From: Actinomycetota bacterium
GTDB taxonomy: Bacteria > Actinomycetota > Actinomycetes > S36-B12 > CAIYMF01
Direction of reading: 5' to 3'
Length of the DNA: 64,000 nucleotides
Assembly (NCBI GenBank): GCA_026393115.1
Contig: JAPLAU010000012.1
Coordinates: 96,437-160,436 of the forward strand
The translations under genes were made by a program, and so were the position numbers. Below the pieces are notes generated by a model, which saw nothing but the letters and a program-made list of their open reading frames with translations, did no database searches and was not told the DNA's origin. Every line of letters begins with the position of its first letter. Position 1 is the stretch's first letter. Shown piece by piece: positions 16,046-24,879 of this stretch.

Positions 16046-17929
16046 TTAGGACGAGACGGGGTCAGGGATGTCGGGCGTGGGTCGCTGACAGACCGCGCCC
16101 TTGCAGTCCTTCATGCGAGACCATTCGGCGATCAGCGCGAGCCTGGTCTTGAGGTAGGCGGGGTCGTTCGCCACCGAGGACAACTCGTAAGGATCGGCGC
16201 TCAGGTCGTACATTTCCTCGAAGCCGTCTTCGTAGACCCACCATGCGTAGCCAGCGGTACGAACTCCATCAAACAGTGGGAGTGGGGTTCCGTTGGCCGA
16301 CTGTTGAGGCCCACTGGAGAGCAGGATGGTTCGCGAAGGAAGGGCCTTCTTCTTGGTCATGACACCCAGAAGTGAGATTCCGTCGATTGGACGTGTGGCC
16401 TTCACCTTCGCGAGTTCGAGGATGGTGGGAGTGATGTCCATTTCCGACGTAATGCCACCAATCACGGTGTGGGCTGGGATGCCCGGCCCACGCATCATCA
16501 TCGGAATACGGAGCGCTGGTTCGTACGGGAAGTATTTGCCGTAGGTGATGGCGTGCTGGCCCAACATGTAGCCGTTGTCGCCTGTGAAGACGATGTAGGT
16601 GTTATCAAGTTGGCCGGTCGCTTTGAGGCGCGCGACGATGGCGCCAACTCCTTCAGTGACGGCGAACAGCGAGCGCTTCCGGGCAATGTTGTCCAGACGC
16701 AACTCCTCGATCTTGTCTGAGGTGAGGGCCGGCAGGTTACGCACGACCGACTGCTTGTCGGAGCGGTCAGCCTCATTGAAACTGGGGTCTTGCGGAAGGG
16801 CAATGCCGTCGAGATTCATCGCCTGGTGGCGCAGTGCGGCTCGCGGGGGTATGGACGTAATGTCAATGCCCGAACCGGCTTCGGGCTTGTCGACGTCGGC
16901 CCAACTGTCCTTCCATGTGCCGTCGGTGAGAGGCAGGGTTTCGACGTGCGGAGCGAGGTAGGCGAGTTGGATGAGGAACGGCGCGCGCTGGCGCGCCTGT
17001 TGATCAATGACACGCAGTGCCTTGCCCGTGTAGACATCGGTGCCGTAATTCTTCGCTTCTTCGGTGTAGAAATCGCCGTACACCGTGCTGGAGAAAGGAT
17101 TGACGCGACTTGGCTCGTTGAGGCGGTAGCCGTACATCTGATAGGTCGACGGGTCGGCTGATCCGTGCCATTCACTCCAACCGGAAGGAACGCGCACCGT
17201 CGGTCGGTTGTACATGCCGTAACCGTTGATGTACTTGCCAATGTGCACGGTGTGGTAGCCCGCGCTCTGCATCCAGTAAGCCCCGAAACTGGTGCCGTTG
17301 TTCTTCTCCCACGGTACGTAGCCACCCGATGGAGGGAAGTTTGACTGCACCCTGTTGTTGTGTGGATAGCAACCAGTCATCATGGCTGCTCGCGAGGGAC
17401 AACACAGCGCAAAGGGAGTGAGTGCCTGAGTGAACGTGGCACCCGCATCACCGATGAGTTTCTTGATCTCAGGCGTCGCCATGAGGTCATCAACGATCAT
17501 GTCGTCGGTCTGAATGACGATGAAGTTGGGGCGCGGATCGGCCGCTTTGAGAATTGACTGATAAACCGCGTCGGTGACTACCGGTGCATTGCCGAGTCCA
17601 TTGTCCTTCTTGTACTTCACAATCGCTGCCATCGTCGCTGCGTCGAGGTGACCGAATCGCGCCGGGCCGCCACGAATCGTCATGCCCTTGATCTGGTAAC
17701 CACGCGAGAGCAGTGCTTGCTGAATGCGAGTGACTGCGGGTCCGTTTACTCCGATACGCAGATCACGGCTGAGCGCCGAAGTAGTAATTGACTTCGGCGT
17801 GAGGTGCGTTGCCGCAACCGGCTGCGGTTGCTCGCCGGGGGCTCTCGCGGAGGCCAATTGAGGGCTGAGGACGGTGACGCTGAGTCCAACCGCCAAGGTT
17901 GCGATCAGAATCTTCCTAGAAGCGCGCAT
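16046..17929 (-). CDS. Secreted sulfatase fused to a peptidoglycan-binding-like domain
   Basis: The 627 residues start with a signal peptide (to about residue 29, LASARA). A peptidoglycan-binding-like domain spans about 55-128 (LRIGVNGPAVTRIQQALLSR, GYQIKGMTIRGGPARFGHLD), related to those of the two muralytic proteins near 10.2-11.8 kb. A type I sulfatase domain follows from about 134. It has metal ligands in IQTDDMIVDD, the formylglycine motif CCPSR (C176), and FTGDNGYMLGQH. LCCPSRAAMMTGCYPHNN resembles N-acetylglucosamine-6-sulfatases, so a sulfated glycan is a plausible substrate. ATG 17929 has AAGGGG upstream and begins the signal peptide; an earlier in-frame start at 17956 is less likely. 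Confidence 0.85.
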   Translation of the reverse strand: MRASRKILIATLAVGLSVTVLSPQLASARAPGEQPQPVAATHLTPKSITTSALSRDLRIGVNGPAVTRIQQALLSRGYQIKGMTIRGGPARFGHLDAATMAAIVKYKKDNGLGNAPVVTDAVYQSILKAADPRPNFIVIQTDDMIVDDLMATPEIKKLIGDAGATFTQALTPFALCCPSRAAMMTGCYPHNNRVQSNFPPSGGYVPWEKNNGTSFGAYWMQSAGYHTVHIGKYINGYGMYNRPTVRVPSGWSEWHGSADPSTYQMYGYRLNEPSRVNPFSSTVYGDFYTEEAKNYGTDVYTGKALRVIDQQARQRAPFLIQLAYLAPHVETLPLTDGTWKDSWADVDKPEAGSGIDITSIPPRAALRHQAMNLDGIALPQDPSFNEADRSDKQSVVRNLPALTSDKIEELRLDNIARKRSLFAVTEGVGAIVARLKATGQLDNTYIVFTGDNGYMLGQHAITYGKYFPYEPALRIPMMMRGPGIPAHTVIGGITSEMDITPTILELAKVKATRPIDGISLLGVMTKKKALPSRTILLSSGPQQSANGTPLPLFDGVRTAGYAWWVYEDGFEEMYDLSADPYELSSVANDPAYLKTRLALIAEWSRMKDCKGAVCQRPTPDIPDPVSS

Positions 17930-18024
17930 GCCCCAACCCCTTGATGTTCTCCACACGCGACGATGCTGGCGGAGTGCTGGTGACGTTACCTCACGGATGG
18001 AGCGCCGCGGACCACGACGGGTCG

Positions 18025-19371
18025 CTAGAGCGCCAGTTCGGCAATGAACGCGGCTTCAAGCACGTCGAGCCCCTCGTTGAGGAGGTCGTCGCCAATCACA
18101 AGCGGCGGAAGGAGTCGGATGACATTGCCGTACGTTCCGGCAGTGAGCACTACGACACCCTGAGCGTGGCATGCCTTGGCCACCCGACTGGTGAGGTCGG
18201 GGTCGGCTGTTGACGAATTCGGCTTCACGATCTCGGCGGCCATCATGGCACCTCGTCCGCGGATATCTCCAATGACGCCGGTTGCGGCGGCAATCGCTTC
18301 GAGCCGCGTGCGCATGATCGATTCAATGCGCCGAGCGGCCGCGGTGAGATCAAGTTCGGTCATCGTTTCGATGGCAGCGAGTGCTGCGGCGCAGGCGAGG
18401 GGGTTTCCGCCATAGGTTCCGCCGAGGCCGCCCACGTGGGCGCTGTCCATGATGTCGGCGCGACCAGTTACGGCTGCGAGGGGAAGACCGCCAGCGATTC
18501 CCTTGGCGGTCGTCATCAGGTCGGGAACGATGCCTTCGTCATCACAGGCGAACCAGTCACCCGTACGGCAAAAACCCGTTTGAATCTCGTCTGCCACAAA
18601 GACAATTCCGTTGTCAGTGGCGAATTCGCGAAGTGCCCCGAGGAAACCGGGAGCAGGCACGATGAAGCCGCCTTCCCCCTGAATCGGTTCGATGACGATC
18701 GCTGCCACATTCTGGGCGCCGAGTTCCTTATCGATGCGGGAGATCACATCGAGTGCCACTTCAGGGCCCTTGCGACCGCCGTCATGGAATGGGTACGACA
18801 TCGGAAGGCGATAGATTTCGGGGGCAAACGGGCCGAATGAGTTCTTGTACGGCATGTTCTTTGCGGTCATCGCCATGGTGAGGTTGGTGCGGCCGTGATA
18901 GGCGTGTTCGAACACGACCACCATCTGACGGCCGGTGTGGGCTCGGGCGATCTTGATCGCGTTCTCGACGGCCTCGGCGCCTGAATTGAACAGCGCCGAC
19001 TTCTTTGCGTAGTTGCCAGGGGTGAGTCGGTTGAGTTCCTCGCAGACGGCGACGTAACCCTCGTAGGGAGTCACCATGAAGCAGGTGTGCGTGAACGCCG
19101 CAACTTGCTCGGAGACGGCGTCAACAACTCGAGGCGCAGAGTTTCCGACGTTAACGACCGCGATTCCCGCGCCAAGGTCGATGAGATGATTCCCGTCGAC
19201 ATCGACCAAGATTCCTCCCCCGGCTGCGGTGATGTACGCAGCGAGTGTTCCGCCCACTGCGGAACTGACAGCTGCTGTCCGTCGCGCCTGAAGTTCAAGG
19301 CTGAGGGGGCCGGGGATCTCAGTGACGAGTCGGCGCTCCTGAGGGACGGAGGTGATTGAGTGATCGGTCAT
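18025..19371 (-). CDS. gabT: 4-aminobutyrate aminotransferase (class III)
   Basis: This is a 448-residue class III PLP aminotransferase. The PLP lysine is in LMTTAKGIAGGLPLAAV, and the cofactor contact is in VADEIQTGFCRTG. The arrangement matches GABA transaminases, which pass the GABA amino group to 2-oxoglutarate and yield succinate semialdehyde. It would complete the putrescine to GABA route of this region, and could also accept beta-alanine from the pyrimidine branch. ATG 19371 is preceded by TATGCT seven bases upstream, so a leaderless transcript is likely. No succinate-semialdehyde dehydrogenase is seen, although the aldehyde dehydrogenase at 2861 might do this. Confidence 0.9.
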   Translation of the reverse strand: MTDHSITSVPQERRLVTEIPGPLSLELQARRTAAVSSAVGGTLAAYITAAGGGILVDVDGNHLIDLGAGIAVVNVGNSAPRVVDAVSEQVAAFTHTCFMVTPYEGYVAVCEELNRLTPGNYAKKSALFNSGAEAVENAIKIARAHTGRQMVVVFEHAYHGRTNLTMAMTAKNMPYKNSFGPFAPEIYRLPMSYPFHDGGRKGPEVALDVISRIDKELGAQNVAAIVIEPIQGEGGFIVPAPGFLGALREFATDNGIVFVADEIQTGFCRTGDWFACDDEGIVPDLMTTAKGIAGGLPLAAVTGRADIMDSAHVGGLGGTYGGNPLACAAALAAIETMTELDLTAAARRIESIMRTRLEAIAAATGVIGDIRGRGAMMAAEIVKPNSSTADPDLTSRVAKACHAQGVVVLTAGTYGNVIRLLPPLVIGDDLLNEGLDVLEAAFIAELAL

Positions 19372-19378
19372 GGCGATC

Positions 19379-19406
19379 AGCATAGAACCCTTGCAGCAAG
19401 TAGGTT
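19379..19406. promoter_or_regulatory. Divergent leaderless promoter pair for gabT and dxr
   Basis: In a 41-base gap, TATGCT on the minus strand (19384-19379) lies 7 bases before the gabT ATG and TAGGTT (19401-19406) lies 6 bases before the dxr ATG. Each -35 region must then lie in or near the other gene's start, so the two transcripts may compete. Confidence 0.5.
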
Positions 19407-19412
19407 GGGGGG

Positions 19413-20621
19413 ATGCGCCGCGTTGTGATCCTTGGATCAACAGGGAGCATTGGCACGCAGGCCCTCGAGGTCATCTCGCGCAATCCTGAACTGTTCACCG
19501 TGGTCGGTGTGGCGGCAGGCGGTACCACCGATGCGAGTGTGCGGTTATTGGCCGAACAAGCGGTGCAGTGCCGCGCCGAGGTCGTCGCCGTGCACAGCGC
19601 TACGGCGTCTCAGGAACTGCAACTGGCACTTTTTGCGGCCGCTCGCGAACAGGGGTACGAAGCAGGTAACTTTCGGATGCCGGCGATTCTGGCCGGCCCC
19701 GACGCGGCCACGAAGGTTGCTGCGTGGGACTGCGATGTCGTCCTCAACGGAATTACTGGATCGATCGGATTGGCGCCGACATTGGCGGCACTGAAATCTG
19801 GTCGACTCTTGGCTCTGGCGAACAAAGAGTCGCTGATCGTCGGCGGACCCCTGGTGACCGCCATCGCGGCACCGGGCCAGATCGTTCCGGTCGACTCCGA
19901 ACACAGCGCGCTCGCTCAGTGCCTGCGCGGCGGTTCGGATCGCGAAGTACGACGACTGATTCTCACCGCGAGTGGCGGCCCATTCCGCGGCCGCACTCGT
20001 GAGGAACTCACAACGGTCACTCCCGAACAGGCGCTCACCCATCCGACCTGGGCGATGGGACCTGTTGTCACGACGAATTCGGCAACCTTGATGAACAAGG
20101 GCCTCGAACTCATCGAGGCACACCTGCTGTTCGGAATTCCATTCGCCCGCATCGACGTGGTGGTGCATCCCCAATCAGTGGTGCATTCGATGGTCGAGTT
20201 CACCGACGGCTCAGTACTGGCTCAGGCGAGCCCCCCGGATATGCGTCTTCCGATTGCACTGGGATTGGGATGGCCCGATCGGGTTGCCGACGCGGTTCCA
20301 GCGTGCGACTGGACGACGCCGACCGCGTGGACCTTCGAACCGGTTGACCATGAAGCATTCCCGGCCCTCGGGCTGGCGCGCACGGCTGGTGAGATCGGTG
20401 GCACCGCTCCCGCCGTTCTCAATGCGGCGAATGAGGTATGCGTCGAGGCTTTTCTTGGCGGCCGACTGCCATTTCTGGCGATCGTCGACTCGGTGGCGCG
20501 TGTGCTCACAGAGCACACCGAGAGCGGTACGGTCAGGGAGGGGAACGAACTGACGCTCGAGGACGTTCTTTCTGCTGACGATTGGGCTCGCACTCGGGCC
20601 CGCGAGATCGCTGGGACGTGA
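19413..20621 (+). CDS. dxr: 1-deoxy-D-xylulose 5-phosphate reductoisomerase
   Basis: The 402-residue enzyme has the NADPH-binding start [17 protein letters not shown], the [12 protein letters not shown] segment, the metal/substrate site [22 protein letters not shown], and the catalytic loop [20 protein letters not shown]. It makes 2-C-methyl-D-erythritol 4-phosphate, the first committed step of the MEP isoprenoid route. It is followed directly by the site-2 protease gene, the order seen in mycobacteria. TAGGTT lies 6 bases before the ATG. Confidence 0.96.
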   Translation: MRRVVILGSTGSIGTQALEVISRNPELFTVVGVAAGGTTDASVRLLAEQAVQCRAEVVAVHSATASQELQLALFAAAREQGYEAGNFRMPAILAGPDAATKVAAWDCDVVLNGITGSIGLAPTLAALKSGRLLALANKESLIVGGPLVTAIAAPGQIVPVDSEHSALAQCLRGGSDREVRRLILTASGGPFRGRTREELTTVTPEQALTHPTWAMGPVVTTNSATLMNKGLELIEAHLLFGIPFARIDVVVHPQSVVHSMVEFTDGSVLAQASPPDMRLPIALGLGWPDRVADAVPACDWTTPTAWTFEPVDHEAFPALGLARTAGEIGGTAPAVLNAANEVCVEAFLGGRLPFLAIVDSVARVLTEHTESGTVREGNELTLEDVLSADDWARTRAREIAGT

Positions 20622-20623
20622 TC

Positions 20624-21934
20624 ATGCTTTTTGCACTCGGAGTATTGCTTCTGTTGGCCTTCATCGCCCTGTCGATCGGCCTGCACGAAGTGGGTCACTT
20701 GCTGCCCGCCAAGCACTTCGGGGTCAAGGTCACCCAGTACATGGTCGGTTTCGGGCCGACCATCTGGTCGCGTGAGGGCGGCGAGACCGAGTACGGCCTC
20801 AAGGCGGTGCCCCTCGGTGGTTACATCCGCATGATCGGCATGTACCCGCCCGCGGCCGACGGAACCGTGCGGGCCAGTAGTACCGGTCGCATGAGTGCCC
20901 TCATTGACGAAGCGCGCAAAGCCAACGCCGAGGAAATCGGCCTCCATGACGACTCGCGCACGTTCTACCGACTCACCGTGCCGCGCAAGCTGGCCGTGAT
21001 GCTCGGCGGACCGGTGATGAATCTCGTCCTCGCCACCATCTTCTTCACTCTGCTTGTTGTGGGCGTCGGGTTGCCGACGCTCACCGCGACGGCCAGCGCT
21101 GTCGTTCCGTGCACCCCGACTGCCAGCAACCTTACGGGTGGTGCCGATGCGGCGGGGCTATGCGTGGGTTCACCGGCATCGCCCGCCGCGGCTGCCGGGC
21201 TGAAAGTGGGCGACACCATCACCTCGGTGGGTGGCGCGCCGATCTCAACGTGGGATGACGTGAGTGCGGCCATTGCGGCAGCCGGAGCCGGACCCACCAC
21301 CATTGTGGTCAACCGTGACGGTGTGACCTCCACGCTCAATGCCACGCTCATCACGGTTCCACGGCCGGTCATTACTGACAGCGGTAAGCCGACGGGCGAA
21401 ATCCAGCAAAAGCCTTTCTTGGGTGTCGGTCCCACCACGCAATTCATTCCGCAGTCGATCACGGCTGTTCCGGGGCAGATGTGGGATATCACCACGAGGT
21501 CGGTCAGCGCGCTTGTGACCCTTCCGGTGCGCATGTACGAACTCACGCGCACGTTGATCTCGGGCGGAGAGCGTGATCCCGAATCACCGGTCAGTGTGGT
21601 GGGGGTGACGCGACTGGGCGGAGAGGCGCTCAGTATCGATGAGCCGTGGCGTACCAAGGCAGCGCTCATTTTGAGCTTGGTGGCCGGGTTGAACCTCTTC
21701 CTGTTCCTGTTCAACCTCCTTCCGATCCTGCCGCTTGACGGCGGCCATGTCGCGGGAGCGCTCTACGAGGGTGGGCGTCGTCGCATCGCGAAGATGCGCG
21801 GTCGTCCCGATCCCGGTCCCGTCGACCTCACCAAGGCCCTGCCCCTTGCATATGGCGTTTCGATAGCGCTGATAGTGGTGTCGGCTGTGGTTATCTACGC
21901 CGATATCTTCAAACCCATCACCTTCGGCGGATAG
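20624..21934 (+). CDS. rip1: Site-2 intramembrane metalloprotease, Rip1/RseP family
   Basis: The 436-residue membrane protein has the zinc motif HEVGH near the N-terminus, the YMVGFGPTIWS segment, a PDZ region (about 185-260; AAAAGLKVGDTITSVGG) and the C-terminal LNLLPILPLDGGH motif that supplies the third zinc ligand. Rip1 cleaves membrane-bound anti-sigma factors after a first cut outside the membrane; in M. tuberculosis its substrates include RskA. A RskA-type anti-sigma gene lies 3 kb downstream. ATG 20624 is 2 bases after the dxr stop; a GTG at 20618 is an alternative start overlapping that stop. Confidence 0.93.
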   Translation: MLFALGVLLLLAFIALSIGLHEVGHLLPAKHFGVKVTQYMVGFGPTIWSREGGETEYGLKAVPLGGYIRMIGMYPPAADGTVRASSTGRMSALIDEARKANAEEIGLHDDSRTFYRLTVPRKLAVMLGGPVMNLVLATIFFTLLVVGVGLPTLTATASAVVPCTPTASNLTGGADAAGLCVGSPASPAAAAGLKVGDTITSVGGAPISTWDDVSAAIAAAGAGPTTIVVNRDGVTSTLNATLITVPRPVITDSGKPTGEIQQKPFLGVGPTTQFIPQSITAVPGQMWDITTRSVSALVTLPVRMYELTRTLISGGERDPESPVSVVGVTRLGGEALSIDEPWRTKAALILSLVAGLNLFLFLFNLLPILPLDGGHVAGALYEGGRRRIAKMRGRPDPGPVDLTKALPLAYGVSIALIVVSAVVIYADIFKPITFGG

Positions 21935-21943
21935 GAGTTGGGG

Positions 21944-22771
21944 TTGTCCGACCCTACGAGAGCACTGCGACTGATCGCGGGAGTCTGGGACAACGCCGAC
22001 CTGCTGCCTCGCTGGCTCGAACACCACCGGTCGATGGGAGTCGCCAGCGTCGTTGCGATGGATTTCGGATCGACTGATGGCTCGCAGCAAATCCTTACCG
22101 ATCCGCAGTGGCGGGATTTCGTTGACGTCATCGATTTCAGTGGGCTGACCACTGATACCAACCAGGTGATGCTCGACTACGCCCGCGCCACGTGGAATCG
22201 AGGGTGGGTTCACTACATCGACCCGGATGAGTTTCTCTTCACGCCGAGCGGTGGCGTCGATGAGCTCGTCGAACGCGGAATCGCCGCGGCGGCAGATGTG
22301 GTCGTCGTGCCGCGGTTTCACATGACCGGTGAACGGTCGTTGGCCGCCGGTGCGGTGCCCGTCGACGTTCCCGATCTGACTCTGCGCTGGTGCGAGCAGG
22401 ACATGACCAAGGTGATGGTCGATCTGGCGTCGTCAGCAAGGGCCGACAATCCAGGCCACGAGGGAATCGGAGGCTCGCAACTGGAGCTGACGGGCATTGA
22501 GTCCTGCCTCTTGCACTATCCGACCCGCTCGTATGCCAAGTTCGCCGAGAAGGTCGATCACGCGGATCTGACGATGAGCGTCAATGACTATCCGGAAGGT
22601 TTCGCCTTCCACTGGGTGCGTTGGATTGAGATTAGGAACGCTGGTGGGCTCCGCGAGGAATACCTCGATCAATTCCTCGCCGATGGCGACGTACCGCAGC
22701 TCATTACTGACGGTGAATACGCACGCGAGTACCGACTTGCGACAGTGAAACCCTCCGAACCCGTGGCGTGA
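21944..22771 (+). CDS. Glycosyltransferase family 2-like protein
   Basis: The ~275-residue protein starts like members of the GT-A 'glycosyl transferase family 2' clan: LIAGVWDNADLLPRWLEHH, then VVAMDFGSTDGSQQIL, and a DxD-like acidic motif YIDPDEFLF. It has no signal peptide or membrane helix, so it would act in the cytoplasm on an unknown acceptor. The TTG at 21944 has GGAG six bases before it; an in-frame TTG at 21938 is closer to the same site and less likely. It sits between rip1 and ispG, which are usually adjacent in actinobacteria, so it is probably a lineage-specific insertion. Confidence 0.7.
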   Translation: MSDPTRALRLIAGVWDNADLLPRWLEHHRSMGVASVVAMDFGSTDGSQQILTDPQWRDFVDVIDFSGLTTDTNQVMLDYARATWNRGWVHYIDPDEFLFTPSGGVDELVERGIAAAADVVVVPRFHMTGERSLAAGAVPVDVPDLTLRWCEQDMTKVMVDLASSARADNPGHEGIGGSQLELTGIESCLLHYPTRSYAKFAEKVDHADLTMSVNDYPEGFAFHWVRWIEIRNAGGLREEYLDQFLADGDVPQLITDGEYAREYRLATVKPSEPVA

Positions 22772-22795
22772 GTCGCCGCAGCCACGCTCAACGGA

Positions 22796-22801
22796 GATAA
22801 T
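22796..22801 (+). promoter_or_regulatory. -10 box of ispG (probable leaderless promoter)
   Basis: GATAAT lies six bases before the GTG of ispG at 22808. The GGAG beside it is 11 bases from the start codon and so poorly placed as a ribosome site. Confidence 0.45.
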
Positions 22802-22807
22802 GGCGAG

Positions 22808-23965
22808 GTGACCGTACCCCTTGGAATGCCAGCAGCCCCCAAGCCAGTTTTGGCCCCGCGTCGTGTTTCGCGGCCGATCGTGCTGCGTCACCCTACGCAT
22901 CCGGTCACCGTAGGAGGCGATGCGCCAGTCAGTGTGCAGTCGATGGCTACCTCAGTGACGGCCGATGTCAATGCCACGCTCCAGCAGATCGCCGAACTCA
23001 CCGCGTCGGGTTGCCAGGTCGTACGAGTGGCCGTGCCAAGCCAAGACGACGCAGACGCACTTCCAGAAATCGCCCGCAAGAGCGGCATCCCCGTCATCGC
23101 CGATATTCACTTCCAGCCCAAGTACGTCTTTGCCGCCATTGAGGCCGGATGCGCAGGTGTGCGGGTCAACCCGGGCAACATCAAAGCGTTCGACGACAAG
23201 GTGGGCGACATTGCGCGGGCCGCACGCGACGCTGGAATTCCGATTCGCATCGGGGTGAACGCTGGTTCGCTCGACAAGCGCCTGCTCGAGAAGTACGGCC
23301 GGGCCACTCCCGAGGCTCTCGTTGAGTCAGCGCTCTGGGAGTGTTCGCTATTCGAGGAGCACGACTTCCGCGACATCAAGATTTCGGTCAAGCACCATGA
23401 CCCGGTTGTGATGGTCGAGGCGTATCGCCTGTTGGCCGCTCAGTGCGACTACCCCTTGCACCTCGGAGTAACCGAGGCGGGTCCGCAATTCCAAGGAACG
23501 ATTAAGTCGGCCGTTGCATTTGGCGCATTGCTCAGCCAGGGAATTGGCGACACTATCCGGGTGTCACTGTCAGCACCTCCGGTTGAAGAGGTCAAGGTCG
23601 GTATCGGAATCCTCGAGTCGCTCAACCTGCGTGAGCGCGGCCTTGAAATCGTGTCGTGTCCCTCATGTGGCCGTGCTCAGGTTGATGTGTACAAGTTGGC
23701 TAACGAGGTCACTGCAGGTCTTGAAGGTTTGGATGTTCCACTGCGCGTTGCTGTGATGGGTTGTGTCGTCAACGGGCCTGGCGAAGCGCGCGAAGCTGAC
23801 TTGGGAGTTGCCAGCGGTAATGGCAAGGGTCAGATTTTCGTTCGTGGCGTCGTCATTAAGACGGTGCCGGAGGCGCAGATCGTTGAGACGTTGATCGAAG
23901 AAGCGATGCGTCTTGCCGAACAGATCACCGGCGAGTCCGGTGCACCCTCGGTGACTGTGGGCTGA
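22808..23965 (+). CDS. ispG: 4-hydroxy-3-methylbut-2-en-1-yl diphosphate synthase
   Basis: The 385-residue protein begins its catalytic domain with [15 protein letters not shown] and has the family's IADIHF and VRVNPGNIK motifs. The 4Fe-4S cysteines are in SCPSCGR and [16 protein letters not shown] near the C-terminus. It converts 2-C-methyl-erythritol 2,4-cyclodiphosphate to HMBDP in the MEP pathway and is of the short bacterial form. It works with dxr 3 kb upstream. The acetyltransferase gene starts 8 bases after its stop, as in mycobacteria. Confidence 0.96.
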   Translation: MTVPLGMPAAPKPVLAPRRVSRPIVLRHPTHPVTVGGDAPVSVQSMATSVTADVNATLQQIAELTASGCQVVRVAVPSQDDADALPEIARKSGIPVIADIHFQPKYVFAAIEAGCAGVRVNPGNIKAFDDKVGDIARAARDAGIPIRIGVNAGSLDKRLLEKYGRATPEALVESALWECSLFEEHDFRDIKISVKHHDPVVMVEAYRLLAAQCDYPLHLGVTEAGPQFQGTIKSAVAFGALLSQGIGDTIRVSLSAPPVEEVKVGIGILESLNLRERGLEIVSCPSCGRAQVDVYKLANEVTAGLEGLDVPLRVAVMGCVVNGPGEAREADLGVASGNGKGQIFVRGVVIKTVPEAQIVETLIEEAMRLAEQITGESGAPSVTVG

Positions 23966-23973
23966 GTAAGCAC

Positions 23974-24846
23974 ATGACCGATCTGGAGGAGCGAGTGTTG
24001 GACACGGCCGATAGTGGCCGGGTCCGAGTGCTTGGTCCCCACGATCTGCCACGCACACGCGAGTTACTCGACCGTGATCCAGTCTCACACTGCTTTGTGT
24101 CCTCGCGCGTTGCCGCGTCGGGTATGGATACCTGGCGCATGGGCGGCGAGATGTGGGGCTACGAAGTCGACGGGCAGATCGAGTCGCTGCTGCACGCGGG
24201 CGCCAACCTCGTCCCCGTCGAAACCACGGTCGAGGCTCGAGATGCCTTTGCGGTAAGGGCTCGCGCTCTAGGTCGGCGTTGCTCATCGATCGTCGGCTCG
24301 CGGGATGAAGTGTTGCATCTGTGGTCGCTTCTTGAGCACACGTGGGGTCGCCCGCGCGATACGCGACTGAGTCAGCCGTTGATGCGCATCGACGGTGCTC
24401 CCCTTGTTGAGCCCGATCCTCTGGTACGACGTGTGCGCGACGAGGAGATTGACTTATTGCTGCCGGCTGCGATCGAAATGTTCACCGAAGAGGTGGGTGT
24501 GTCTCCCGTTTCCGGCGGGTCGTCAAGCGCCTATCGCGCGCGCATCGCCGAGATGATTCGTGCCGGTCGCGCCTTCGCACGTATCGAGAATGGCGCTGTG
24601 GTGTTTAAGGCCGAAATCGGTGCCGCGACGTCGGCCGCCTGCCAGGTACAGGGTGTGTGGGTTGCTAGGAATCGGCGTGGGGAAGGGTTATCGGTAGCGG
24701 GGATGGCCGCCGTCGTCACTGCGGCTCGCCGCGACATTGCGCCCACCGTGTCGCTCTACGTCAACGATTTCAACATCCCTGCACGTCGTTCGTACGAGCG
24801 CGTAGGGTTCGTGCAGTCAGGTGAATTCGCGACGATCTTCTTTTAA
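23974..24846 (+). CDS. GNAT acetyltransferase with DUF4081-like N-terminus
   Basis: The 290 residues form an N-terminal region (about 15-135; RVLGPHDLPRTRELLDRDPV) and a C-terminal GNAT fold. The acetyl-CoA loop of the GNAT fold appears as VWVARNRRGEGLSVAGMAAV and the late motif as LYVNDFNIPARRSYERVGF. The same two-part protein follows ispG in mycobacteria (Rv2867c). Its acceptor is not known. It is probably translated from the ispG transcript; the stop is followed by a small hairpin facing a convergent gene. Confidence 0.85.
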   Translation: MTDLEERVLDTADSGRVRVLGPHDLPRTRELLDRDPVSHCFVSSRVAASGMDTWRMGGEMWGYEVDGQIESLLHAGANLVPVETTVEARDAFAVRARALGRRCSSIVGSRDEVLHLWSLLEHTWGRPRDTRLSQPLMRIDGAPLVEPDPLVRRVRDEEIDLLLPAAIEMFTEEVGVSPVSGGSSSAYRARIAEMIRAGRAFARIENGAVVFKAEIGAATSAACQVQGVWVARNRRGEGLSVAGMAAVVTAARRDIAPTVSLYVNDFNIPARRSYERVGFVQSGEFATIFF

Positions 24847-24852
24847 GCAGTG

Positions 24853-24866
24853 GCGTGGCTACACGC
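24853..24866. terminator. Small hairpin between convergent genes
   Basis: GCGTG and CACGC form a 5-bp stem around GCTA between the convergent acetyltransferase and anti-sigma genes. TTTT before it could serve the minus-strand transcript. It is short, so the call is weak. Confidence 0.35.
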
Positions 24867-24879
24867 TCAATGCGCAGTT

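Noticed and set aside
19545..20203. Minus-strand open frames inside dxr
   Set aside because: High-GC antisense shadows with no start signals and no recognisable domains.
20505..20523. Perfect hairpin GTGTGCTC-ACA-GAGCACAC inside dxr
   Set aside because: It lies in normal coding sequence of a conserved protein part and is explained by codons for VLTEHT; chance is sufficient.
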